Of a DNA stretch of 64,000 bases, positions 1 through 10,697 are shown piece after piece. Made by a program: the position numbers and the translations under genes. Location of the stretch: contig CM060966.1 of NCBI GenBank assembly GCA_030765045.1, positions 59,895,522 to 59,959,521 of the forward strand. The letters run 5' to 3'. This stretch comes from Tenodera sinensis (taxonomy: Eukaryota > Arthropoda > Insecta > Mantodea > Mantidae). Numbering within the stretch: the first letter of the stretch is position 1; the number at the start of each line of letters is the position of its first letter. Under the pieces are notes generated by a model, which was given only the letters and a program-made list of their open reading frames with translations, was not told where the DNA came from and made no database searches.

Positions 1-3000
1 GAAATAATTCATGGTGATTCCTGAACCCTATAACCAACAAACAAGCCAGTACGTGTATGCATGCCGTTAAGACTCAAGTACGGAAATAGTTCATAGTAAT
101 TCCTGAACTCGATAACCAACAAAAAAGCTTGTGAGTGTATGCATTGCGTTAAGTTTCATGCACGGAAATAATTCATAGTGATTCCTGAGCTCGATAACCA
201 ACAAACTAGCCAGTAAGTGTATGCATGGCGTTAAATCTCGTGTACGGAAATAATTCACAGAGATTCTTGAACCTGATAACCAACAAACAAGCCAGTAGGT
301 GTATGCATGGCGTTAAGTATCATGCACGGAAATAATTCATGGTGATTCCTGAACCCTATAACCAACAAACAAGCCAGTAAGTGTATGCATGCCGTTAAGA
401 CTCAAGTACGGAAATAGTTCATAGTAATTCCTGAACTGGATAACCAACAAAAAAGCTTGTGAGTGTATGCATTGCGTTAAGTTTCATGCACGGAAATAAT
501 TCATAGTGATTCCTGAACTCGATAACCAACAAACTAGCCAGTAAGTGTATGCATGGCGTTAAATCTCCTGTACGGAAATAATTCACAGAGATTCTTGAAC
601 CTGATAACCAACAAACAAGCCAGTAAGTTTATGCAAGGCGTTAAGTCTCAAGTACGGAAATAATTCATTGTGATTCCTGAGCTCGATAACTAACAAACAA
701 GCCAGTAGGTGTATGCATGGCGTTAAGTATCATGCACGGAAATAATTCATGGTGATTCCTGAACCCTATAACCAACAAACAAGCCAGTAAGTGTATGCAT
801 GCCGTTAAGACTCAAGTACGGAAATAGTTCATAGTAATTCCTGAACTCGATAACCAACATAAAAGCTTGTGAGTGTATGTATGACGTTAAATCTCATGAA
901 CGGAAGTAATTCATAGTGACTCTTGAACTCGATAACCAACAAAGTAGCCAGTAATTGTATGCATGGCGTTAAGTTTCATGTATGGAAATAATTCATAGTG
1001 ACTCTAGAGCTCATTAACAAACAAAGTGCCCAGTAAGTGTATGCATGGCGTTAAATCTCATGTACGGAAATAATTCGTAGTGATTCCTGAACACTTTAAC
1101 CTACAAAGTGGCCATTAAGTGTATGCATGGCGTTAAACCTCATGTATGGAAATAATTCATAGTGATTCCTGAACTCGATAACCAACAAACAAGCCAATAA
1201 GTGTATGCATGGTGTTAAATCTAATGTACGGAAATAATTCATAGTGATTCCTGAACTCGATAACCAACATACAAGCAAGTAAGTGTATGCATGGCTTTAA
1301 TCCTCATGTATGGAAATAATTCATAGTGATTCCTGAACTCGATAAACAACAAACAAGCCAATAGGTGTATGCATGGCTTTAAACATCATGTATGGAAATA
1401 ATTCATAGTGACTCCTGAACTCGATAACCAACAAACAAGCCAGTAAGTGTATGCATGGCTTTAAACCCCATGTATGGAAATAATTCATAGTGATTCCTGA
1501 ACTCGATAACCAACAAACAAGCCAATAAGTGTATGCAGGGTGTTAAATCTCATGTACGGAAATAATTCATAGTGATTCCTGAACTCGATAACCAACAAAC
1601 AAGCCAGTAAGTGTATGCATGGCGTTAAGTCTCATGTAGGGAAATAATTCATAGTGATTTCTCAACACGATAACCAACAAACTAGACAGTAAGTGTATAC
1701 ATGGATATAAGTGTCATGTATGCAAATAGGTCATAGTGATTCTTGAACTTGATAACCTACAAACTAGCCAGTAAGTGTATGCATGTCGTTAAGTCTCATG
1801 TATGGAAACAATTCATAGTGATTCCTGAACTCGATAACCAACAAACTAGCCAGTAAGTGTATGCATGGCGTTAAACCTCATGTATGGAAATAATTCATAG
1901 TGATACCTGAAGTCGATAACCAACAAACTAGGCAGTTGCATGGTATGCATGGCGTTAAATCTCATGTACGGAAATAAATCATAGTGATTCCTGAACTCGA
2001 TAACCAACAAACAAGCTAGTAATTGTATGCATGACGTTAAATCTCATGTACGGAAATAATTCATAGTAATTCTTGAACTCGATAGCCAACAAACAAGCCA
2101 GTAAGTGTATCCATGGCATTAAATCTCATGTACGGAAATAATTCATATTGATTCTTGAACTCGATAACCAACAAACAAGCCAGTATGTGTATAAATGGCG
2201 TTAAGTCTCATGTACGGAAGTAATTCATAGTGATTCATGAACTCGATAACCAACAAACAAGCCAGTAAGTGTATGCATTGCGTTAAGTTTCATGCACGGA
2301 AATAATTCATAGTGATTCCTGAACTCGATAACCAACAAACTAGCCAGTAAGTGTATGCATGGCGTTAAATCTCATGTACGGAAATAATTCACAGAGATTC
2401 TTGAACCCGATAACCAACAAACAAGCCAGTAAGTTTATGCAAGTCTTTAAATCTCATGTACGGAAATAATTCATAGTGATTCCTGAACTCGATAGCCAAC
2501 AAACAAGCCAAGTAAGTATATGCAAGGCATTAAATCTCATGTACGGAAATAATTCATTGTGATTCCTGAGCTCGATAACGAACAAACAAGCCAGTAGGTG
2601 TATGCATGGCGTTAAGTATCATGCACGGAAATAATTCATGGTGATTCCTGAACCCTATAACCAACAAACAAGCCAGTACGTGTATGCATGCCGTTAAGAC
2701 TCAAGTACGGAAATAGTTCATAGTAATTCCTGAACTCGATAACCAACAAAAAAGCTTGTGAGTGTATGCATTGCGTTAAGTTTCATGCACGGAAATAATT
2801 CATAGTGATTCCTGAGCTCGATAACCAACAAACTAGCCAGTAAGTGTATGCATGGCGTTAAATCTCGTGTACGGAAATAATTCACAGAGATTCTTGAACC
2901 TGATAACCAACAAACAAGCCAGTAGGTGTATGCATGGCGTTAAGTATCATGCACGGAAATAATTCATGGTGATTCCTGAACCCTATAACCAACAAACAAG

Positions 3001-3677
3001 CCAGTAAGTGTATGCATGCCGTTAAGACTCAAGTACGGAAATAGTTCATAGTAATTCCTGAACTGGATAACCAACAAAAAAGCTTGTGAGTGTATGCATT
3101 GCGTTAAGTTTCATGCACGGAAATAATTCATAGTGATTCCTGAACTCGATAACCAACAAACTAGCCAGTAAGTGTATGCATGGCGTTAAATCTCCTGTAC
3201 GGAAATAATTCACAGAGATTCTTGAACCTGATAACCAACAAACAAGCCAGTAAGTTTATGCAAGGCGTTAAGTCTCAAGTACGGAAATAATTCATTGTGA
3301 TTCCTGAGCTCGATAACTAACAAACAAGCCAGTAGGTGTATGCATGGCGTTAAGTATCATGCACGGAAATAATTCATGGTGATTCCTGAACCCTATAACC
3401 AACAAACAAGCCAGTAAGTGTATGCATGCCGTTAAGACTCAAGTACGGAAATAGTTCATAGTAATTCCTGAACTCGATAACCAACATAAAAGCTTGTGAG
3501 TGTATGTATGACGTTAAATCTCATGAACGGAAGTAATTCATAGTGACTCTTGAACTCGATAACCAACAAAGTAGCCAGTAATTGTATGCATGGCGTTAAG
3601 TTTCATGTATGGAAATAATTCATAGTGACTCTAGAGCTCATTAACAAACAAAGTGCCCAGTAAGTGTATGCATGGCG
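1..3677. repeat. Segmental duplication in satellite, offset 2627 bp
   Basis: Positions 1 to about 1048 reappear almost letter for letter at 2628 to about 3677. Shared rare variants are aaaaaagcttgtgagtg, gccgttaagactcaag and the unit with ctagagctcattaac. The offset equals 32 monomers plus 3 bp. The copies part near 1048/3677 (gcgttaaatc versus gcgtcaaatc and beyond). A shorter 5-monomer (about 410-bp) repeat is nested inside: the text around 310-400 recurs around 725-815. Confidence 0.85.
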
Positions 3678-5127
3678 TCAAATCTCATGTACGGAAATAA
3701 TTCATAGTGATTCCTGAACTTGATAACCAACAAATAAGCCAGTAGGTCTATGCATGGCGTTAAATCTCACGTATGGAAATAATTCATTGTGATTCTTGAA
3801 CTTGATGACCAACAAACAAGCCAGTAAGTGTATGCATGGCATTATATCTGATGTACGGAAATAATTCATTTTGATTCGTGAACTTGATAACCAACAAACA
3901 AGCCAGTAAGTGTATGCATGGCGTTAAACCTCATGTACGGAGATAATTCATAGTAGTTCTTGAACTCGATAGCCAACAAACGCCAACCATGGCGTTAAGT
4001 CGCATGTACTGAAATAATTCATATTGATTCGTGAACTCGATAACCAACAAACTAGCCAGCAAGTGTATGCATGGCGTTAAACCTCATGTACGGAAATATT
4101 TCATAGTGATTCCTGAACTCGATTACCAACAAACAAGCCAGTAAGTGTATGCATGGCGTTAAGTCTCATGTACGGAAGTAATTCATAGTGATTCCTGAAC
4201 TCGATAACCAACAAACAAGCCAGTAAGTGTATGCATTGCGTTAAGTTTCATGCACGGAAATAATTCGTAGTGATTCTTGAACTCGATAACCAACAAACAA
4301 GCCAGTAAGTGTATGCACGCCGTTAAGTCTCATGTACGGAAATAATTCATTGTGATTCCGGAGCTCGATAACCAACAAACAAGCCAGTAAGTGTATGCAT
4401 TGCGTTAAGTTTCATGCACGGAAATAATTCGTAGTGATTCTTGAACTTGATAACCAACAAACAAGCCAGTAAGTGTATGCAAGGCGTTAAGTCTCATGTA
4501 CGGAAATAATTCATTGTGATTCCGGAGCTCGATAACCAACAAACAAGCCAGTAAGTGTATGCATGGCGTTAAGTTTCATGCACGGAAATAGTTCATGGTG
4601 ATTCCTGAAACCTATAACCAACAAACAAGCCAGTAAGTGTATGCATGCCGTTAAGTCTCAAGTACGGAAATAGCTCATAGTAATTCCTGAACTCGATAAC
4701 CAACAAAAAAGCTTGTAAGTGTATGTATGACGTTAAATCTCATGAACGGAAGTAATTCATAGTGACTCTTGAACCCGATAACCAACAAAGTAGCCAGTAA
4801 TTTTATGCATGGCGTTAAGTTTCATGTATGGAAATAATTCATAGTGACTCTTGAGCTCATTAACAAACAAAGTGCCCAGTAAGTGTATGCATGGCGTCAA
4901 ATCTCATGTACGGAAATAATTCATAGTGATTCTTGAACATGATGACCAACAAACAAGCCAGTAAGTGTATGCATGGCATTATATCTCATGTATGGATATA
5001 ATTCATATTGATTCGAGAACTTGATAACCAACAAACAAGCCAGTAAGTGTATTCATGGCCTTAAACCTCATGTACGGAGATAATTCATAGTAATTCTTGA
5101 TTTCGATATCCAACAAACGCCAACGAT

Positions 5128-5133
5128 GGCGTT
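5128..5133. repeat. Target-site duplication, LINE-A 3' side
   Basis: The six bases ggcgtt lie between satellite text and the poly(T) that is the LINE-A poly(A) tail read on the plus strand. They match ggcgtt at 10692-10697. The exact edge is blurred because the duplication ends in T and runs into the T tract. Confidence 0.7.
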
Positions 5134-5382
5134 TTTTTTTTTTTTTTTTTTTATTTTATTTTTTAAGGTAGAAATTTCCTGTTATTCACCTAAAAAGAGG
5201 TAAAACATCGGCTGAAGGTCTGATTGACTTTTTTAACTTCCCCACGACAATCGTCCAGGTTTTGGGAATGACAAAACAGCTTTTAGGCGGTGAAACATGC
5301 ATTTTTTTTTTTTTTTTTTTTTTGCTGCTACCCCTTTCCATGTATCGGGAGGTCATCCCTGCTTTTTTTTTATTTTTTTTAC

Positions 5383-5427
<45 letters not shown>

Positions 5428-5631
5428 TTTTTTTATGAAAACCTTAACTTTAAGTTTAACCTGCTATTTTTTTTTAGGTGACACATGGTCATTTATTTTC
5501 ATAACAGATACTCAAAGTTAGCTTTTTTTTTTATTTTTTATTTTATTTTATTTTTTTAATTTTTTTTTTTTTTAATATGTATATATTATTTTGATTATAG
5601 TTGCATTGTCTTATTTAAAGTGCAAGGCGTG
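5134..5631 (-). other. LINE-A 3' untranslated region and poly(A) tail
   Basis: About 500 bp follow the ORF2 stop. On the plus strand this is T-rich: long T runs at about 5132-5163, 5299-5322, 5364-5380, 5387-5424 and 5521-5575 are separated by unique text at 5165-5298. Read on the element strand these are several internal A tracts plus the terminal tail. Internal tracts this long may have grown by slippage or reflect more than one poly(A) register. The phenylalanine-rich plus-strand frames here are artefacts of the T runs. Confidence 0.8.
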
Positions 5632-7559
5632 TTATGGCTGCATTGAGTTGCTAAGACCAGAAGTTATCAGTTGCCAGCGTGCCTGTCTCAGAAAACTGAC
5701 CCAATCCTTCCTCTGCGCCACTGGGCCATTATTCTGTTTAAGGATCCAGTACATTGTTCCCATTACCAGCCAAACTACACAGCGTTGGAGTGCAGTATTC
5801 TGAAAATGAAATTCCAAACGCTGGAGCTTCTCAAGGCATGGTGGAGCTTGCGGTGGGCACCATTTGGCGACGTAGGTCCTGAGCTCTACCCAGATGACTT
5901 CAACCTGCTTACAGGATGCAATCCGGTGGTCCAGTGTGTCGACGGCGGCACAAGATGGACATTGGTTTGACTGTGCCCTTCCATGTCGCCAGAGTTTATC
6001 CGCTGTCGGTATAGTCTCATTTAATACTTCATAGGTAGTTTCCTGCCAATCACTGGGCACATGTTTGCAAAATAAATTCTGCCAGATCACTTTCCAGTCC
6101 CTGGTATATTTCTCTGCCACTCTGGGCACCAGATGAACTGTAGTGAGCATACGGTAGTGGTTCCGGGTGCATTCGAAGGCCGTGATGTCATCGTTGTTGT
6201 CCAGAATTCGTTTTAGGTGAAGGACAGTGGGTTTAAATCCGTTGAGTGCCACCTGAGGGTTATGCAGCTGTTCCTTCCAGAAATTTTGGTCAATGGATGA
6301 GCCAGATCCGCGCAATGATTGTGTGGCGGTTTTCCCCAATAAGGCCATGCATTTCTTGGCAATGTCCACTAAGCCGCAACCACCTTTGGACGGAGGCAAA
6401 CGTAGTTGAGGCCGGCTCACCTTATATGCTTTTCCAGTCCACAAAAAGTAACCAAGGAGTTGTTCCAATTTCTGTGCGTCACGTTTTGCAATCGGCAGAA
6501 TCTGTGCCACATACCAAATTTTGCTTAGACCATAAGTATGCAGGTACCAGATGCGTTGTAGCAAATTCAGGTTCCGGATCCTCTCCATGGCTAAGGAATG
6601 GCGTAAACTATTAATTTTTTCCCTCCAGTTAACTGCGATCGTATCTTCTATATTTGCCATATAGCATATTCCAAGTATCCTTGTAGTAGTCACACATTGC
6701 ATCCCCAAGGTCTGTGGCGGTTCCGGCCAATTCCCTAATATTAGGATCTCCGATTTCTCCGCATTTAACACTGCACCGGACATCGTTGTGTACTGCTCCA
6801 ATCCCTGTTGCATGGTCGTCATGTCTTCATTATCTGCAGCCACCACAGTCACATCATCAGCATAGGCTGTAAGTGTGAACCGTTCATTGTATACACTGAC
6901 TCCTCGCATGGTTTGTTGCAGCCTCTGGAGTAAAGGATTCAATGCCAATGAAAACAATCCCATTGATAGCGGGCAGCCTTGACGTACTGATCGTTGTATT
7001 CGTACCGGCCTGGAGAACCATCCGTTCCATAACACTCGAGATTGTGCCGTGCCGTAGAGTCCCTGAATAAGATTGATTACCGGTACTGGAAATTTCGCAG
7101 CCGTTAAGCAGTTCCACAGATACGAATGGCGCACTCTATCAAAAGCCTGTTGAAAGTCGAGATTGATCAAAGCCACCGCTTTATTTTCTCTGCGTAGATG
7201 GATCAGCGTGTCACGCAGTTCCGCCAATGTGTCAATAATGTTCTTTTTCGATATTGCCGCTTGGTTACAATGCATGATTTCTGCATATGCTCCTTTTAAT
7301 CGGTTAGCCAGAACTTTCGCAAATAACTTATAATCGGCGTTTAGCAGCGTTATTGGACGATAGTCCTTCATGGTGGCGGTTTTCTGTTTCTTCGGCACCA
7401 GGGTGATAACACCATCCGCGAAGGTTTCGGGAAACACTGCTGTCTCCCACAGTTCCGTATATACTTCTATCACTTCATTCTTGATTATTGGCCAGAACTT
7501 TCTATAGAATTCATAGGTGAGCCCATCAGGACCTGGTGATGTGTGTCGACTGGCTTTTT
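5632..7559 (-). CDS. LINE-A ORF2, downstream part: reverse transcriptase and C-terminal Cys-His domain
   Basis: This frame carries the polymerase that copies the element RNA into DNA at the nicked target. The open frame formally starts at 7656, but family-like sequence begins only near 7559, where it continues the upstream endonuclease frame. Numbered from the 7656 ATG, visible blocks are SPGPDG (40-45), DYRPITLLN (98-106), LINLDFQQAFDRV (163-175), RQGCPLS (225-231) and YADD (265-268; genome 6853-6864), which carries the catalytic aspartates. A C-terminal CX2CX7HX4C motif (C566, C569, H577, C582) is the kind seen after the RT in L1/Tx1 ORF2s. No internal stop is present. The stop at 5632 is followed by the A-rich 3' region. 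Without the 1-nt shift it would be one protein with the 7526-8902 frame. Confidence 0.9.
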
Positions 7560-8902
7560 TCAATGGCGACCAACACCTCCCGCTCCGTGATAGGGCTGGT
7601 AAGTATTTTTGCGGATTCCTGGGTGATGCCGGTGTCAAACAGTTCATGTTCCACACGCCTATAAGGGGTGTCTGCTTCTGGCGCTTCTTGAAATAAAGCC
7701 TGAAAGTGATCCGCTATAAGCTGGAGCTGGGCGCGCGTTCCAACATGGGCAGTTCCAGTGTGCGCGTCCCGTATTGTTTGAGGATATCTTCCATGTCCCT
7801 TCTGCCGCTCCTTTGCGAAATAATAAAATGAGTTCTGTTCCGCTTCATGCATGTATTTCACTTTGGCTCGAACTTTATGTCCTTCCAACTGGTGTAAGTG
7901 TTTTAATTTGATGATTTCTTTTACTTTTTTTATCTCCGTCTGCACCTCATAGCCCTCCCTTTGCTTCAGATGCAGCCCCCACAGCGCCTCATTGTAAAAA
8001 TGTAATAGCTGCTTCTTGGCCTGTGCCCTCACAATACCCATGGATTTAAATAGGGAGCGAATCGCTGGTTTTGCCGTGTTCACCCACCAAAAACTCTTCC
8101 GAGTTGAACTTCTAAAGGCCGACTGTAACTGAAGCCATTTGATTTGAAATTGTTCCCTAATGTCTGTGTCCTCCAGCATAGAATTATTGAGTTTCCAGTA
8201 GCCACGGCCGACCGTCTCATGCCTTATTTCATTTATTTGCAATTGACATAGCACTGCATGATGGTCACTAAAAACCACCGGAATGACCCAAATTCGATGG
8301 ACATTTGGAGCCATTCCGGGAGATAGATACTGTCGGTCGATGCGTGAGGCAGAAGTGTTGCGGATGAAAGTGAATTCCACTTCGTTCCCATGCTTGATCT
8401 CCCATGCGTCAAGCAGTTGCAGCTGTGACACTAGGTGTTGTAGCATGATGCTAAAATTCGTAGCACCTTTTTGGTCCTTCGCCTGCAACGTGCAATTGAA
8501 GTCGCCTGCTAGCAGAAGTTCCTTGCCTTGTCGCAAATGCGGGGTTACATCGGTTTGGAAGAAACGCTCTCTCGCTTGTCTATTCTGTGACCCAGCTGGA
8601 GCATATATGTTAACCAGGACGGTCTCTTCCAAAGTAGCAGAGAGGACCCGTCCGTCGGGATCCATCTGAAAATTCTGCAGGGGAAGTCCCTTCCTGTACA
8701 CTATTGCCGTTCCTCTGCCGTTCAAACCTAGGTTAACTTTATAGTCGTAATTGTAAAGAGCATCCAAGTTGTAAGTATTTACTTCTTGGAGAAAGCATAT
8801 GTCAATGTTGTTCACCTGGAGGAAACTATTGAGCAGTTTTTGGGTTACTAGATTTCTGCACCCATTCACATTCACTGTTGCCACCGTTCGTAGATAGATC
8901 AT
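7526..8902 (-). CDS. LINE-A ORF2, upstream part: APE-type endonuclease
   Basis: The N-terminal nicking endonuclease of ORF2, in the exonuclease-endonuclease-phosphatase fold. Visible active-site blocks are NVNG (11-14), FLQEV with E40, GRGTAIVYR (62-70), VNIYAP (97-102), AGDFN (132-136), SRIDR with D189 and FSDHH (211-215). All expected catalytic residues appear present. A linker of about 220 residues, rich in basic and helical sequence, follows and contains YWKLNNSML, typical of the L1/Tx1 group. The start ATG at 8902 lies 75 bp after the ORF1 stop and immediately precedes the endonuclease domain. The frame ends early at 7526 because of one extra A in a run of six at about 7555-7560 (plus-strand T run); the correct continuation is the 5632-7559 frame. 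Confidence 0.9.
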   Translation of the reverse strand: MIYLRTVATVNVNGCRNLVTQKLLNSFLQVNNIDICFLQEVNTYNLDALYNYDYKVNLGLNGRGTAIVYRKGLPLQNFQMDPDGRVLSATLEETVLVNIYAPAGSQNRQARERFFQTDVTPHLRQGKELLLAGDFNCTLQAKDQKGATNFSIMLQHLVSQLQLLDAWEIKHGNEVEFTFIRNTSASRIDRQYLSPGMAPNVHRIWVIPVVFSDHHAVLCQLQINEIRHETVGRGYWKLNNSMLEDTDIREQFQIKWLQLQSAFRSSTRKSFWWVNTAKPAIRSLFKSMGIVRAQAKKQLLHFYNEALWGLHLKQREGYEVQTEIKKVKEIIKLKHLHQLEGHKVRAKVKYMHEAEQNSFYYFAKERQKGHGRYPQTIRDAHTGTAHVGTRAQLQLIADHFQALFQEAPEADTPYRRVEHELFDTGITQESAKILTSPITEREVLVAIEKSQSTHITRS

Positions 8903-8977
8903 TATGAAAGCGACTGTCGCAAAGATATTGTAACTCGGGCGTCTACGTCCTTGGCCTCGTGCATTGCTGCTAGTGTG

Positions 8978-10504
8978 CTACTGTTCGGTCTCTGGATGTC
9001 TAGCTGGGGTTACCTGTGCCTGAGGGTTTCCCTTAAGCCTTGGGTCATATAAGGACACCTGGGGCTTCCGTGTCACCTGAAGTAGGATCGGCGACTCCGC
9101 TTCTGTGGCCCTCGCATCAGGTTGCGAGGGATGAGATCCACCAGCCATCTCTGCACGCCGATAAATTGCGACTGCTTCAGCTGACCGTGGTTGGTCCTCT
9201 TGGGATCTGTGTGGCCTTTCGAGTACTTGCGGTCGAGAAACACTCGCAGATGGTCGTGCCGCTACGGTGGTGCCGGGGGTGTCCTCCCGGTAATGGGAGT
9301 CAGCTCCTATCTCCACCGCTGGGCACCTCACACTTTGTTGTAACTGTGCTGCTTCGTAATCACTCTGGGGGTTGTTTCCCGCGTCCCTCCTTGCAGGTAG
9401 AACCTCACAGGTGTTCCTGTCACCTCCCTCCTCCAGGATACTGCTGCCAATCAATGCTGAGGCAGGCTCTTGCGTCAGTACTCCAGCCGTATCTGCTGTG
9501 TCTGTGGACGGGACTTGCAATAGACGTGTCTCCTCATGGGCTTCTTCCACAACTTCCTCCAGCTCCATTTGGTTATTCCAGGATGGTTCTTCCTTCTGGG
9601 CTTTGCTTGTCTTCGCCCGCTTGGCCCGTTTCTTCTCGGTCGGGCGTTTCTCTTCTGCTGCAGCTGTCTCCGTTACAAGTGGACCCACCTCGGGTGGTAT
9701 TATCTCCTCCGGATTGGCCAGATGTACTCGTTTCCCAGTGGTATCTCGAACTATGGAGGCATACTCCCTTTGCGGTGCAGACCTTGCTGCTTCCTGTTGA
9801 CTGTCATTCACCAGGGACGTTTGCCTGTTTTCATCCGTAGGATGCGCTCCCTCACTCTGCGTGTCCACTACCACCTTCGTCGGTTCTGTTTCGTTTCTCC
9901 GTCCAGTCGCCACTGGGCGTGTTGCGGTCGGACGGTGGGGACAAAATTCCTTTAGATGTGCCGTGCTACTGCAGACGTAGCAGGATCTGGGTTGGCCGGC
10001 GTAGGACACCGATAATCTGTAGCTGCCAATGATGATAAAACTAGGGATGTTCGTCTTCAGTTGCATCTTTACCGCTCGTACCCCATTAAACACCGGGACG
10101 CGATATTGTCGGCTCCATTGTTCCTTCCGGACGTCATATACCGTTCCGTAACGCTGCAACGCTGCTTTTAAGACCTCTGCCGGGAGCTCTGGGGGTACAT
10201 CAAACACTCGGACATTGACAGCACTACCGGTCACGTGTTCGATAAGCACTTTAGTCATCTCACCATTCATATATGTGAAAGGTGTTTCCGCCGAGAAGGT
10301 ATTGAGGGTTTTCTCCAGCAAGAGTGCTGATATTAATTTAACATAAATTGCCCGTTCACTTGCAATTAACTGTATTGTATCCACTTGTTCCGCATTTAAC
10401 CGTAATGTATCTGCTATAAAATCATGCACTTCATATGCCGACGGTCGCGTTGCACTTAAAGCAAACTTGATCCTGAGGGTATTTTTCCTCGCGTACATTT
10501 CCAT
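8978..10504 (-). CDS. LINE-A ORF1: Gag-like RNA-binding protein with one CCHC knuckle
   Basis: A 508-residue intact protein expected to bind the element RNA and form the ribonucleoprotein. Residues about 96-168 look like an RRM-type fold (VRVFDVPPELPAEVLKAAL, then basic/aromatic strands). They are followed directly by a CX2CX4HX4C zinc knuckle (C175, C178, H183, C188). The C-terminal 300 residues are low-complexity, rich in Glu, Thr, Ser, Ala and Arg, with a basic patch near EKKRAKRAKTSKAQKEE. This order (fold, knuckle, disordered tail) is what ORF1 of Tx1-like LINEs shows. The start is the first ATG of the frame, in a good context (A at -3, G at +4). Plus-strand frames over 9040-9955 are shadows of this gene. 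Confidence 0.88.
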   Translation of the reverse strand: MEMYARKNTLRIKFALSATRPSAYEVHDFIADTLRLNAEQVDTIQLIASERAIYVKLISALLLEKTLNTFSAETPFTYMNGEMTKVLIEHVTGSAVNVRVFDVPPELPAEVLKAALQRYGTVYDVRKEQWSRQYRVPVFNGVRAVKMQLKTNIPSFIIIGSYRLSVSYAGQPRSCYVCSSTAHLKEFCPHRPTATRPVATGRRNETEPTKVVVDTQSEGAHPTDENRQTSLVNDSQQEAARSAPQREYASIVRDTTGKRVHLANPEEIIPPEVGPLVTETAAAEEKRPTEKKRAKRAKTSKAQKEEPSWNNQMELEEVVEEAHEETRLLQVPSTDTADTAGVLTQEPASALIGSSILEEGGDRNTCEVLPARRDAGNNPQSDYEAAQLQQSVRCPAVEIGADSHYREDTPGTTVAARPSASVSRPQVLERPHRSQEDQPRSAEAVAIYRRAEMAGGSHPSQPDARATEAESPILLQVTRKPQVSLYDPRLKGNPQAQVTPARHPETEQ

Positions 10505-10691
10505 TTCTTTTCACTGTTAAATTTAGCTGAAATACTCACTTTAAATTCCTACACTTGGTGATCAATAATATCACTCACAGTGTGGTATATGTCTTTGTTG
10601 CGCTCACTCACTATCAGGCCACACACGCAGTAGACAAAACAACCGGTTCTCCTGGTACGTCCGCTCTGTCCCAGCGCACGGGCTAGACTGA
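10505..10691 (-). other. LINE-A 5' leader (possible internal promoter)
   Basis: 187 bp lie between the element 5' end and the ORF1 start. The element begins tcagtctagcccgtgcgc on the minus strand. In active LINEs this region must carry the internal promoter, but I recognise no specific motif. Retention of a short, apparently complete leader argues that the copy is not 5'-truncated. Confidence 0.6.
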
Positions 10692-10697
10692 GGCGTT
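10692..10697. repeat. Target-site duplication, LINE-A 5' side
   Basis: ggcgtt directly after the element 5' end, matching 5128-5133. It continues into normal satellite text (aagtcgcatgtactg) that is also found at about 3996-4010. Confidence 0.7.

Larger units (their letters stand above)
1..5133. repeat. 82-bp satellite array, left segment
   Basis: Tandem monomers of 82 bp. The phrase beginning gaaataattcat recurs at 1, 83, 165 and so on, with conserved landmarks gataaccaacaaac, gccagtaagtgtatgcatgg and cgttaaatctcatg in fixed order. About 62 copies lie here and the array continues beyond the left edge. Monomers differ by scattered substitutions and small indels. Because 82 is not a multiple of three, reading frames rotate from copy to copy, so the short minus-strand frames seen here (for example 1096-1278) are chance. 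There is no coding content. The function is unknown; a centromeric or other heterochromatic satellite is plausible but not shown. Confidence 0.97.
5134..10691 (-). mobile_element. LINE-A: near full-length Tx1/L1-like non-LTR retrotransposon
   Basis: An element of about 5.56 kb inserted in the satellite on the minus strand. In order along the element it has a 187-bp 5' leader, ORF1 (RNA-binding Gag-like), a 75-bp spacer, ORF2 (endonuclease, reverse transcriptase, Cys-His motif), an A-rich 3' region and poly(A). The flanks are satellite: gatggcgtt on the left and ggcgttaagtcgc on the right rejoin into a normal unit that closely matches the undisturbed copy at 3981-4010, so both ends are well defined. 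The target duplication is about 6 bp. The APE-type endonuclease, the SPGPDG and RQGCPLS reverse-transcriptase blocks, YADD and a C-terminal CX2CX7HX4C place it in the L1/Tx1 group. Clade placement is by eye. ORF1 is intact and ORF2 has a single 1-nt frameshift, so the insertion looks young. Confidence 0.92.

Noticed and set aside
5290..5521. Phenylalanine-rich plus-strand frames
   Set aside because: They come from long T runs in the LINE-A 3' region.
7540..7570. Programmed frameshift between LINE-A endonuclease and reverse transcriptase
   Set aside because: The A run does not fit a standard -1 slippery heptamer in the needed register, and related LINEs have a continuous ORF2. Mutation or sequence error is simpler.
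9040..9955. Plus-strand frames of 139-266 codons
   Set aside because: Antisense shadows of LINE-A ORF1, which has domain support on the minus strand.
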